64,000 nt of DNA from Psychrobacter luti (GTDB lineage Bacteria; Pseudomonadota; Gammaproteobacteria; Pseudomonadales; Moraxellaceae): the NCBI RefSeq assembly GCF_014192115.1, contig NZ_JACHXL010000001.1:1022788-1086787 (forward strand), written 5' to 3'. Below, piece by piece: positions 56,438-64,000 of the stretch; the stretch's first letter is position 1; every line of letters begins with the position of its first letter. Both the position numbers and the translations under genes were made by a program. The notes under the pieces were generated by a model. That model saw nothing but the letters and a program-made list of their open reading frames with translations, did not search any database and was not told the DNA's origin.

Positions 56438-57076
56438 TTATTTGTTAGGCGCAGGTGTGGTACGTAAATAAGGCTTGATTTCAGTATGACCTTTAGGATA
56501 ATTAGCAGCGATGTCTTCGTTTTTCACACTTGGTGGAATGATAACGTCGTCGCCATCTTTCCAATCAACAGGCGTTGCCACGTTATATTCATCAGACAGT
56601 TGCATTGCGTCAATCACACGAATAATTTCATCAAAATTACGGCCACAGCTGGCTGGATAAGTCAGCGTTAAGCGTACTTTTTTCTTAGGATCAATAATAA
56701 ACACGCTTCTGACCGTCGCCGTACTATCAGCATTTGGATGAATCATGTCATAAAGGTCTGCGACTTTGCGCTCAGGGTCAGCAATGATAGGGAAATTGAC
56801 AGCAGTACCTTGGGTTTCTTCAATATCACTTACCCAACCTTTATGATCTTCTAAACCATCAACCGATAGTGCAATTGGTTTAACATTGCGCTTCTGGAAC
56901 TCACCGCCTAGTGCTGCGGTACGTCCAAGTTCAGTGGTACATACTGGCGTATAATCTGCAGGATGTGAGAAAAAGACAACCCAACTGTCTCCTGCCCATT
57001 CGTGGAAATTGATATCACCATCAGTGGTTGTCGCGTCAAAATTTGGTGCAGTATCACCCAGACGTAAATTTGCCAT
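56438..57076 (-). CDS. 1-Cys peroxiredoxin (Prx6 family)
   Basis: 212 residues from ATG 57076, with AAGGA just upstream. The peroxidatic cysteine is Cys46 in SHPADYTPVCTTELG. The C-terminal segment, with RVIDAMQLSD and NVATPVDWKDGDDVIIPP, is characteristic of the Prx6 subgroup. It reduces peroxides in the cytoplasm. Preceded upstream by 371 bases with no gene and a weak hairpin near 57350. Confidence 0.94.
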   Translation of the reverse strand: MANLRLGDTAPNFDATTTDGDINFHEWAGDSWVVFFSHPADYTPVCTTELGRTAALGGEFQKRNVKPIALSVDGLEDHKGWVSDIEETQGTAVNFPIIADPERKVADLYDMIHPNADSTATVRSVFIIDPKKKVRLTLTYPASCGRNFDEIIRVIDAMQLSDEYNVATPVDWKDGDDVIIPPSVKNEDIAANYPKGHTEIKPYLRTTPAPNK

Positions 57077-57447
57077 TCTTAATTCCTTATTTATGTTTGT
57101 GATGAGCGTTAATATCAATACCTTAACGTTAAAAGATATCGGCTCACTCTATTATTATCAATGATATGCTCAGTTATCAAAATAACACTAAGCACATCAG
57201 TAAAAAACTCACTTTATATTAACAAACTGATTATGAATGTCTTGTGACGGATTGTAATGCGCTTATTCCATTTATCACTAAGTAAACCAGCATATGGGTA
57301 GAATAGAGCATTAAATTAACATGCCTGCATCCCACAAGCAAAATCCATAAAAAAGCCCATCTCTAGCGTACTAGAAATGAGCAAGTTTGAAAACTACTAT
57401 TGTGCAGTGCCGTTTTAAACACTATCAATAAAGCCAATAGTTCTACA

Positions 57448-59187
57448 CTAAGCTGGTTTATAGCTGTCGCGCAAACTAACAATTTGGTTAAATACCGGCT
57501 TATCCCTGCTATGATCTGCCGTATCAGCGATAAAGTAACCTTCACGCTCAAACTGGAAACGCGTGCCAGCTGCTGCATTTGCTAATGACGGCTCAACCAC
57601 GGCATTTAGCTCAGTCAACGAGTCAGGATTTAGTGCTTGATGCACATCAGCGACGCTACTTGGGTCTTCGACACTAAATAGCTGCTCATACATTCGCACC
57701 GTCGCTGGGACGCCTTGGCTAGCTGATACCCAGTGAATCACGCCTTTAACCTTACGACCTTCAGGGTTGTTGCCTAGCGTTGCAGGGTCAATCGTGGCTT
57801 TTAGTCCAACTACATTGCCAGCGTCATCAAGAATATGCTCAGTCACTGCCAATACATAGGTATTACGCAGACGAATTTCTGGCTTTTCTGGTGACAAGCG
57901 CTTATAACCTGCTGGCGGCTCAATCTCGTAATCACCTTGGTCAATATACAAGGTCTCAGTGAAAGGAATTTCACGCTCGCCCATATCGACATTAGGATGA
58001 TTTGGCTGCGTTAACCATAAAGTCTGTGCATCATCGTCCCAACGCGCATTAACGCTATCAGCCTTTTGCGATTCCCAACTACTAACCGCTTCCGCGAAGT
58101 TCGTAATCGTCACTTTTAACGGCTTAAGCACTGCCATAGCACGAGCAGTAGTTGTCTCTAATGATTGACGAATACTAAACTCTAATAAGCGAAAATCAAC
58201 AACGCTGTCTACTTTGGTCACGCCAACACGCTCACAGAAGTCACGTAAACCCTCTGGCGTATAACCACGGCGACGCATGCCAGCAATCGTCGGCATACGA
58301 GGATCATCCCAACCGCTGACGATATGTTCATCAACCAGCTGCTTTAACTTGCGCTTACTGGTCATAGTGTGATCAACATTTAGGCGGCTAAACTCGTATT
58401 GATGCGGTGGTACATCAAAGCCAACTTTTTCAACCGCCCAATCATAGAATGGACGATGGTCTTCAAACTCCAGCGTACATAACGAATGAGTAATGCCTTC
58501 TAGTGCATCAGAAAGCGGATGGGCAAAATCATACATCGGATAGATACACCATTTATCACCCGTTTGATGATGCTCTTGATGCATGACGCGGTAGATGACA
58601 GGATCGCGCATATTCATGTTTGGGCTTGCCATATCAATCTTGGCACGCAATACGGCTTTTCCTTCCGCAAATTTGCCTTCTTTCATATCATTAAAAAGCT
58701 TTAGATTTTCTTCAACACTGGCATCACGCTGCGGTGACGCTGTGCCTGCCTCATTAAACGAGCCACGGTTTTCTTTAATTTGTTCAGGCGACTGCAAGTC
58801 TACATAGGCATCGCCCTGCTCAATCAACTGCACGGCCCATGCATACAACTGGTCAAAATAGCCCGACGCATGATGCGCCTCTCCTGCCCACTCAAATCCT
58901 AACCATTCAACATCGTTTTTGATATTATCGATGTAGTCTTGTTTTTCTGCGGTTGGATTAGTGTCATCAAAACGCAAGTTACAGACACCGCCAAACTCTT
59001 CGGCCACGCCAAAGTTTAGACAGATAGATTTGACATGTCCCAAATGCAAGTAGCCGTTTGGCTCAGGCGGAAAGCGTGTCACAATTTGTGGGTATTTTTG
59101 CGCCTTGACATCGTCACGAATGATATTACGAATAAAATCGTTTTTTTGTTCGTCTTTTTGTGCATTGTTGCTTGAGTGCTCACTCAT
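57448..59187 (-). CDS. glnS: Glutamine-tRNA ligase
   Basis: 579 residues. Class I synthetase: HIGH-type motif PPEPNGYLHLGHVKSI around residue 41-56, KMSKS-type motif TMTSKRKLKQLV, and the C-terminal anticodon-binding beta-barrels (GYKRLSPEKPEIRLRN). Slightly longer than E. coli GlnS (554), with the extension at the N-terminus. Confidence 0.97.
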   Translation of the reverse strand: MSEHSSNNAQKDEQKNDFIRNIIRDDVKAQKYPQIVTRFPPEPNGYLHLGHVKSICLNFGVAEEFGGVCNLRFDDTNPTAEKQDYIDNIKNDVEWLGFEWAGEAHHASGYFDQLYAWAVQLIEQGDAYVDLQSPEQIKENRGSFNEAGTASPQRDASVEENLKLFNDMKEGKFAEGKAVLRAKIDMASPNMNMRDPVIYRVMHQEHHQTGDKWCIYPMYDFAHPLSDALEGITHSLCTLEFEDHRPFYDWAVEKVGFDVPPHQYEFSRLNVDHTMTSKRKLKQLVDEHIVSGWDDPRMPTIAGMRRRGYTPEGLRDFCERVGVTKVDSVVDFRLLEFSIRQSLETTTARAMAVLKPLKVTITNFAEAVSSWESQKADSVNARWDDDAQTLWLTQPNHPNVDMGEREIPFTETLYIDQGDYEIEPPAGYKRLSPEKPEIRLRNTYVLAVTEHILDDAGNVVGLKATIDPATLGNNPEGRKVKGVIHWVSASQGVPATVRMYEQLFSVEDPSSVADVHQALNPDSLTELNAVVEPSLANAAAGTRFQFEREGYFIADTADHSRDKPVFNQIVSLRDSYKPA

Positions 59188-59447
59188 CGGGCATTGCTCC
59201 TAACGCAAATTGTCAGTTCATGCTACGTGCCATCACGCAGCATGGAAAAATCAAACCAAACCATTAAAGACAGGTTGTAAAAAAATATAGTAAAAAGTTA
59301 AAGTTGCGTTATTCTATCAGGTTTCACAAACGCATTAACAGCCTGATACATGACACGAGATAAAAAAGCCGTTAGACTAGCCATGACTTTTTATCAATCA
59401 CTCACGACAGTGCTAATTAAGGCGCTGCAATCAAAAAGGAATATCAC

Positions 59448-59963
59448 ATGGTAGACATGCCACCAGTAGTAGAACTTGACACCAGTATGGGTGCGATCGT
59501 TATTGAACTCAATGAAGAAAAAGCGCCAAAAACGGTAGAAAACTTTTTAAACTATGTAAAATCTGGTCACTATGATGGCACGATTTTCCATCGCATTATT
59601 GACGGCTTCATGATTCAAGGCGGCGGAATGGACGCTGAGATGAATGAAAAAGCAACCAATGCACCTGTTGAAAACGAAGCAGATAATGGTTTAAAAAACG
59701 ACAAAGGTACGATTGCTATGGCGCGTACCCAAGATCCGCATTCAGCAACCAGCCAGTTTTTCGTTAACGTAAAAGATAACGATTTCCTAAACCACTCTGG
59801 CAAAAACATGCAAGGTTGGGGTTACACGGTATTTGGTAAAGTAACAAGCGGTATGGACGTGATTGAAAAGATGCGCGGCGTACCAACAGGTCGTTTCGGT
59901 ATGCACGCTGATGTGCCAAAAGAGCCAGTGGTTATCAATTCAGCGACTATTATCACTAAATAA
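59448..59963 (+). CDS. ppiB: Cyclophilin-type peptidyl-prolyl cis-trans isomerase
   Basis: 171 residues, no signal peptide, so cytoplasmic. Active-site segments are [19 protein letters not shown] and [17 protein letters not shown], with Arg, Phe and Gln catalytic residues present. AGGA lies upstream of the ATG. The next gene is lpxH, 101 bases on, same strand. Confidence 0.95.
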   Translation: MVDMPPVVELDTSMGAIVIELNEEKAPKTVENFLNYVKSGHYDGTIFHRIIDGFMIQGGGMDAEMNEKATNAPVENEADNGLKNDKGTIAMARTQDPHSATSQFFVNVKDNDFLNHSGKNMQGWGYTVFGKVTSGMDVIEKMRGVPTGRFGMHADVPKEPVVINSATIITK

Positions 59964-60064
59964 CTGTTTCTCAGTAATCATTCTTCAATAGTTATTACTC
60001 AGTAGCGATGAATCAGTGAAAGCTTATGAGTCGTTACTGTTTAAAATTACGAGGATAAGGATAA

Positions 60065-60907
60065 ATGCAAAGTTTTAACCATCTAATTACCACCCGCCCT
60101 CATGAGGTGCGGCAAGTATTAATTAGCGATTTGCATTTATCGCCAGAAGAGCCTGCCTTAGTGCAGGCTTTTTTGGCGCTGTTTGATGATTGCCTTGCCT
60201 TGCCCGCGCTAAAACGCTTGTTTATCTTAGGCGATTGGTTTGAAGTATGGCTGGGTGACGACGTTTACTTATCGTTATCGGAAGATGAGCGTCAAACCCA
60301 TTGGCTCACCCCGCTGATCGTTAAGTTAAAAAGACTACGGGTAGCTGGCTGTGAGATTTTGATCATGCATGGCAACCGTGATTTTTTGTTAGGTCAGCCA
60401 TTTTGCAATCTATTCGGTGGTGAGCTTATTTATGAGCCGTATACTCTGACTATCAGTCAGCAAAGTTATCGCTTAGAACATGGCGATGCATTATGCATTG
60501 ATGATAAGAAATATCAGTTTTTTCGCAAAATCATGCGTAATCGGTTAACCCAATGGTACTTGCTGAATAAATCATTAGAAAAACGCTTGGCTATCGCAGA
60601 TAAGATGCGCAAAAAAAGCCAGCAGAATAATGCCAATAAAGCCGCTTATATTATGGATGTTAATGAAGATGCGGTGACAAAAGCAGTGGCTGATAGCGAT
60701 GCGTTACTACATGGTCACACCCATCGCCCAGATATTCATCAAGCCACGAGTAATAAAAAGCGCTACGTGCTGGGCGACTGGCGACTGCTAGATGGCGATA
60801 CACGCCAGCCAAAAGTCAGTGCGGTGATTGGCGCGGTGATAGCAGATGAAGATTCAGATGATAATAATGTTGAGTTTGATATGTACGAATTTAAGGTGAA
60901 TATCTAA
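60065..60907 (+). CDS. lpxH: UDP-2,3-diacylglucosamine diphosphatase
   Basis: 280 residues. Calcineurin-like phosphoesterase motifs in order: ISDLHLSPEE, GDWFEVWLGDD, MHGNRDFLLG, and LHGHTHRPDIH. It makes lipid X in lipid A synthesis at the inner membrane. About 35 residues longer than E. coli LpxH, with a loop after MRKKSQQNN. Its presence marks a Gram-negative LPS or LOS producer. Confidence 0.95.
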   Translation: MQSFNHLITTRPHEVRQVLISDLHLSPEEPALVQAFLALFDDCLALPALKRLFILGDWFEVWLGDDVYLSLSEDERQTHWLTPLIVKLKRLRVAGCEILIMHGNRDFLLGQPFCNLFGGELIYEPYTLTISQQSYRLEHGDALCIDDKKYQFFRKIMRNRLTQWYLLNKSLEKRLAIADKMRKKSQQNNANKAAYIMDVNEDAVTKAVADSDALLHGHTHRPDIHQATSNKKRYVLGDWRLLDGDTRQPKVSAVIGAVIADEDSDDNNVEFDMYEFKVNI

Positions 60908-60942
60908 ACTGCTGCTGCAATTTTTATAAAATTGTAAGAATA

Positions 60943-60973
60943 AAAAAACTCCGTCATTAACGGAGTTTTTTTA
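60943..60973. terminator. Bidirectional terminator between lpxH and mltB
   Basis: Stem AAAAAACTCCG against CGGAGTTTTTT, 7-nt loop, between convergent genes. Confidence 0.9.
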
Positions 60974-61045
60974 TTCATTAGAGCTATTACTTTTAAACCA
61001 TCGCTGAAAATAGCGATTGTCTAAGAATAGTGACTTTAATCTGTC

Positions 61046-62350
61046 TCACCATCCTACCAATGAAGACGCACTACGCTGAGTGATAAAACCGTCTGGAGTT
61101 TGACCATTATCTGCTTGCCAGCGTTGGAATGCTAGTCGCGTATTGGTACCGACAATACCATCAGCGCCTTTGGTATCATAACCTGAGTTGGTCAAACGCT
61201 GCTGTAAATTGCGTACTTGTGACGTCGATAACGGACGCTCATAGCGCGGCCATGTTTTTTGTAATCCACTCTGACCGGTAAGCGCTTTACCTAATAAGCT
61301 GACACCGAGCGCATAACTTGATGAGTTATTATAGACTTTAATCACATCAAAGTTTGGGCTTAACAGTAGCACTGGACCGTCTTTACCAGCTGGCAGCCAC
61401 AGCTCCATTTGAGTATTGGCATCCAAGTAAACATCAGCTATGGTATCGACACCCATAGAAGCCCATCTGGCAGCAGGCTGCTTGGTACCCACCAATGAAT
61501 AATCAAATGACGCAGGAACAGTTGCTTCATAAAACGGAGCCAGACCACGCACCCAACCTGAATTACTCAGATAATTGGCGGTAGATGCCAAAGCATCGCC
61601 TGTCGACCATGGGTTACGGTGACCATTACCATCACCGTCAACCCCGTGTTTTAGCCACGTATCAGGGATAAACTGCGTCTGCCCCATGCCGCCTGCCCAA
61701 GAGCCATCGAGCTGTGACCACGAAACATCGCCGCGTTGCAATAGTGTCGCTAATGATAATAGCTGAGTTTCAGCAAACTCTTGGCGACGACCATCATAAG
61801 CAAGACTTGCAAGCGAGCTTGGAATATTACTATTGCCCGTTACCACACCGTATGAGGATTCCATACCCCAAATCGCGGCAATGATTTCTGCATTGACGCC
61901 ATACTGCGATTCTAGTTGCGATAAAAATGCCCGTTGCTCGGCGAACTTACGCTTACCAGTGCTCACACGGCCATCTGATACGGCAGAATCAACATATTCC
62001 CAAGGCATCTTAGAAAATTCTGGCTGACCTGAATCAAGCGAGATGACTTGCTGGTTTAAATAAGCCGTATCAAGCAAACGACGCACCGTCGAGGCATCAT
62101 GACCCGATGCAAGCGCGCGCATAGAAAAGTCAGATTTCCAATCAGAAAAACTGTTATAGCTTGGTTTGGCAACGGGTGTGGGTTTAACGATAGGTACAGG
62201 CGTTGGCTTCACCTGAATGGTTTGGGTCTGGGTAATTTGTACATTACCCTGGCGTACGGGTTTGCTCGGCTTTTGCATCGCCTGCTGGCTAGTACAGCCA
62301 ACCATAACTAAGGCGGGAAACAAAGCCAGATATTGTTTTTTTAATAACAT
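61046..62350 (-). CDS. Lytic murein transglycosylase, MltB family, with peptidoglycan-binding domain
   Basis: About 434 residues from ATG 62350; an in-frame start at 62410 would put a poor extension before the lipoprotein signal (lipobox VMVGC). A Pro-rich linker (KPTPVPIVKPTPV) is followed by the SLT_2 catalytic domain (AIWGMESSYGVVTGN with the catalytic Glu, GGMGQTQFIPDTWLKHG) and a C-terminal PG_binding_1 domain (VRNLQQRLTNSGYDTKGADG). It cleaves peptidoglycan glycan strands to anhydro products from the outer membrane. Confidence 0.93.
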   Translation of the reverse strand: MLLKKQYLALFPALVMVGCTSQQAMQKPSKPVRQGNVQITQTQTIQVKPTPVPIVKPTPVAKPSYNSFSDWKSDFSMRALASGHDASTVRRLLDTAYLNQQVISLDSGQPEFSKMPWEYVDSAVSDGRVSTGKRKFAEQRAFLSQLESQYGVNAEIIAAIWGMESSYGVVTGNSNIPSSLASLAYDGRRQEFAETQLLSLATLLQRGDVSWSQLDGSWAGGMGQTQFIPDTWLKHGVDGDGNGHRNPWSTGDALASTANYLSNSGWVRGLAPFYEATVPASFDYSLVGTKQPAARWASMGVDTIADVYLDANTQMELWLPAGKDGPVLLLSPNFDVIKVYNNSSSYALGVSLLGKALTGQSGLQKTWPRYERPLSTSQVRNLQQRLTNSGYDTKGADGIVGTNTRLAFQRWQADNGQTPDGFITQRSASSLVGW

Positions 62351-62471
62351 AAGGGATCTCAAGTATGAATAAGTAAAGTAGCTTGATGGCACAGCTTTAA
62401 TAATTACCAACTAACATAGCCAAGTTATTATAAAAGCTGCCACAGAGTTAACATCCTTTTTAACGCCTTTA

Positions 62472-63278
62472 TTAACGACCCAATACCGCACGCGGGTCGA
62501 TAGGATTACCATTTAAGCGCACTTGGAACTCCAAGCCTACTTGATTGGTCTGACCGCTGCTACCCATATTTGCAATACGCTGACCGCGCTGTACCGCCTC
62601 ACCTTCTTTAACCAGCAGCGCACTGTTATGCGCGTAGGCGGTGATATAGTTATCGCTATGGCGAATCATAATCAGGTTGCCATACTCTGGCAGTCCATTA
62701 CCTGAGTAAAGCACGGTTCCTGATTGACTAGCAACGACTGGATCGCCCACGGCGCCAGCAAACCACATGCCCATGTTGCCGGCGGCGGCATCAAAGTTAC
62801 GAGTGACTTGATTGCGACTCGGATACTCATAGCCTGAAGTGGCGTTGGCCGTCACTTCATAAACAGGATTTTGTGAATAATTAGGTGCATTAGTCACAGG
62901 TGGCGTATAGGTCGACTGTGCTTGCGTTGGTGTAGAGGCGTTATAGCGATTGTTATTGGTGGCGCGTACTGGCTCACCTTGCCATAATTTGAGCCATTGA
63001 CCACTATAAATTGTATATTTACTATCTAAGCCATTTAGCGCACCGATTTGGCGATAATTTAAGCGATAGCGCGCCGCAATTTGGCTGACCGTATCACCGC
63101 GCTGGACGCGATGATAATTGGGAACACCTTGTCCGTTGGTAATAATCTTAGGTCCTGCTTGGTTGGCTGCCTGATAAGTGGGCTTGGTGGCACAGCCGAC
63201 CATCGTTAATGTGGCTGCTGTCAACGTACCCATCAATGCCACTGTTGCCAAGCGCGATCCAGCAATAAGCTTCTTCAT
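62472..63278 (-). CDS. nlpD: NlpD-like LysM/LytM lipoprotein (amidase activator type)
   Basis: About 268 residues from ATG 63278, with AGGAAA upstream. Lipoprotein signal (lipobox TMVGC). LysM domain YHRVQRGDTVSQIAARYRL, then a Pro/Gln/Asn linker, then an M23-like domain (GTVLYSGNGLPEYGNLIMI, YITAYAHNSALLV). The zinc-ligand motifs are altered: the first HxGxD site reads GMWFAG and the last HFEIR-type site reads LEFQVR, so it is likely non-enzymatic, like NlpD that activates AmiC. Downstream of surE, the usual arrangement. Confidence 0.88.
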   Translation of the reverse strand: MKKLIAGSRLATVALMGTLTAATLTMVGCATKPTYQAANQAGPKIITNGQGVPNYHRVQRGDTVSQIAARYRLNYRQIGALNGLDSKYTIYSGQWLKLWQGEPVRATNNNRYNASTPTQAQSTYTPPVTNAPNYSQNPVYEVTANATSGYEYPSRNQVTRNFDAAAGNMGMWFAGAVGDPVVASQSGTVLYSGNGLPEYGNLIMIRHSDNYITAYAHNSALLVKEGEAVQRGQRIANMGSSGQTNQVGLEFQVRLNGNPIDPRAVLGR

Positions 63279-63450
63279 ACAAGATTTCCTATTCTTTATG
63301 TTGCTCACAAATTCCTTGTGTTACTCACAAGCATTTTGCTAACGGTTATAACGTTTAATGTCTCAGATACCATGATTAATGATTGGATAATCAATGGTTT
63401 TTAGCGATTTTTAAGCACTAATAAATATCACTACGGATAAACCTGTCAAT

Positions 63451-64000
63451 TTACAGCACCAACGCCGAGAGCGTATCAAGGGTTTCAGTTGGCGTATGAT
63501 GCAGGCGCACAGGCGATAGACTAATATACCCTGCTGCCACCGCTTGGTCATCCGTCATTTCTATGGACGATGTTCGAGCGTCTACATTTTCTGCTGATAG
63601 TTCACTTGATAGCTCACTGGATAATGTACGTTGACGTTTGCGTAGCGATAACCAGTAAGCATCGCGGCCACGTGGGTCGACCACATGATGCACAGGACGT
63701 GCAATCTCACTATGACTTAAAGCCGTGATTTTTCGACCTTTAATCGCATCGGCACTATCAACATCAGGAATATTAACGTTTAATACATGATAGGGCAAAT
63801 TTTTGCAAGCATCTAATATTGGAGTTTCGGTCAATAATTTAAGAATCTCATTAGCCGCCACTTTATAATGACTTACCTGCTCTTGCCCCGTACCTTTGAC
63901 CCCGCCGCCCACTAAAGAGGTGGCAATCGCTGGCAAGCCAAAAAGCTGCGCTGTCAATGCGGCACCAAACGTACCAGAAAATAAAACATCCTGACCAAGA
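63451..64000 (-). CDS. surE: 5'/3'-nucleotidase SurE (5' end outside window)
   Basis: The frame is open to the window edge, with the visible protein beginning LGQDVLFSGTFGAAL and continuing LPAIATSLVGG, VLNVNIPDVDSADAIKGRKI and a C-terminal YISLSPVRLHHTPTETLDTL, typical of SurE. About 183 residues of about 250 are present. It is a survival nucleotidase, upstream of nlpD. A Ser/Glu-rich insertion (RTLSSELSSELS) is unlike standard SurE. 170 bases separate it from nlpD. Confidence 0.92.
   Translation of the reverse strand, partial: LGQDVLFSGTFGAALTAQLFGLPAIATSLVGGGVKGTGQEQVSHYKVAANEILKLLTETPILDACKNLPYHVLNVNIPDVDSADAIKGRKITALSHSEIARPVHHVVDPRGRDAYWLSLRKRQRTLSSELSSELSAENVDARTSSIEMTDDQAVAAGYISLSPVRLHHTPTETLDTLSALVL

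Noticed and set aside
1..64000. CRISPR array
   Set aside because: No set of regularly spaced 25-40-bp direct repeats and no cas genes were seen.

Overview
The window looks like a chromosomal segment of a Moraxellaceae gammaproteobacterium, most probably Psychrobacter. The evidence is the AT-leaning base composition, the Asn/Thr/Gln-rich low-complexity insertions in housekeeping proteins, a Pap-type polyphosphate:AMP phosphotransferase, a MoaA-MoaB-MobA-MoaC-MoaD-MoaE cluster, PilS/PilR, and a 6S RNA. This assignment rests on recognising protein families, not on a database search.

Layout. (1) 1-9.7 kb: the 3' part of a flavohemoglobin gene, then a collinear molybdenum-cofactor block (His-rich PPIase, moeA, moaA, moaB, mobA, moaC, moaD, moaE, modA, modB). 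No modC follows modB. (2) 9.8-10.8 kb: a D-cysteine desulfhydrase-like PLP enzyme. (3) 11-21.3 kb: a variable region bounded by two ~127-bp direct repeats, each carrying the 3' end of tRNA-Asp and its terminator. It holds a decayed IS3-type transposase, a trimeric autotransporter adhesin with a BamE-like lipoprotein, one intact and one broken AraC-type regulator, an HrpA 3'-end remnant and a truncated three-gene unknown module. No integrase is visible. Intact tRNA-Asp(GTC) and tRNA-Val(TAC) close the region. (4) 21.6-35.5 kb: oxidative-damage enzymes (glutathione peroxidase, MsrB), an HTH-AlaA fusion behind a consensus FNR/ANR box, a Pit phosphate transporter, Pap, a FFLEELY-motif protein, the ubiquinone genes ubiE-ubiJ-ubiB, and a D-lactate dehydrogenase-like flavoprotein. 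(5) 35.5-43.5 kb: ruvB, ruvA, class II aldolase, a small lipoprotein, pgk, a DksA-like protein, thiE and a PBP7-type endopeptidase. (6) 43.8-52.1 kb: a GacA-like regulator, PilS/PilR, a C-terminal processing protease and gpmI. (7) 52.3-64 kb: 6S RNA, fxsA, ruvC, a META/DUF4377 lipoprotein, a GST/SspA-like protein, a 1-Cys peroxiredoxin, glnS, cyclophilin, lpxH, an MltB-type lytic transglycosylase, an NlpD-like LysM/LytM protein and the 3' part of surE.

How the genes work together. The first block builds and loads molybdenum cofactor, probably for a respiratory nitrate reductase outside the window; the neighbouring flavohemoglobin would detoxify NO. ubiE, ubiJ and ubiB are consecutive ubiquinone genes. 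Three glycolytic enzymes (Fba, Pgk, GpmI) are scattered over 15 kb. GacA and PilSR are global and type IV pilus regulators. The most novel material is in the tRNA-Asp-bounded region and in the HTH-aminotransferase fusion.
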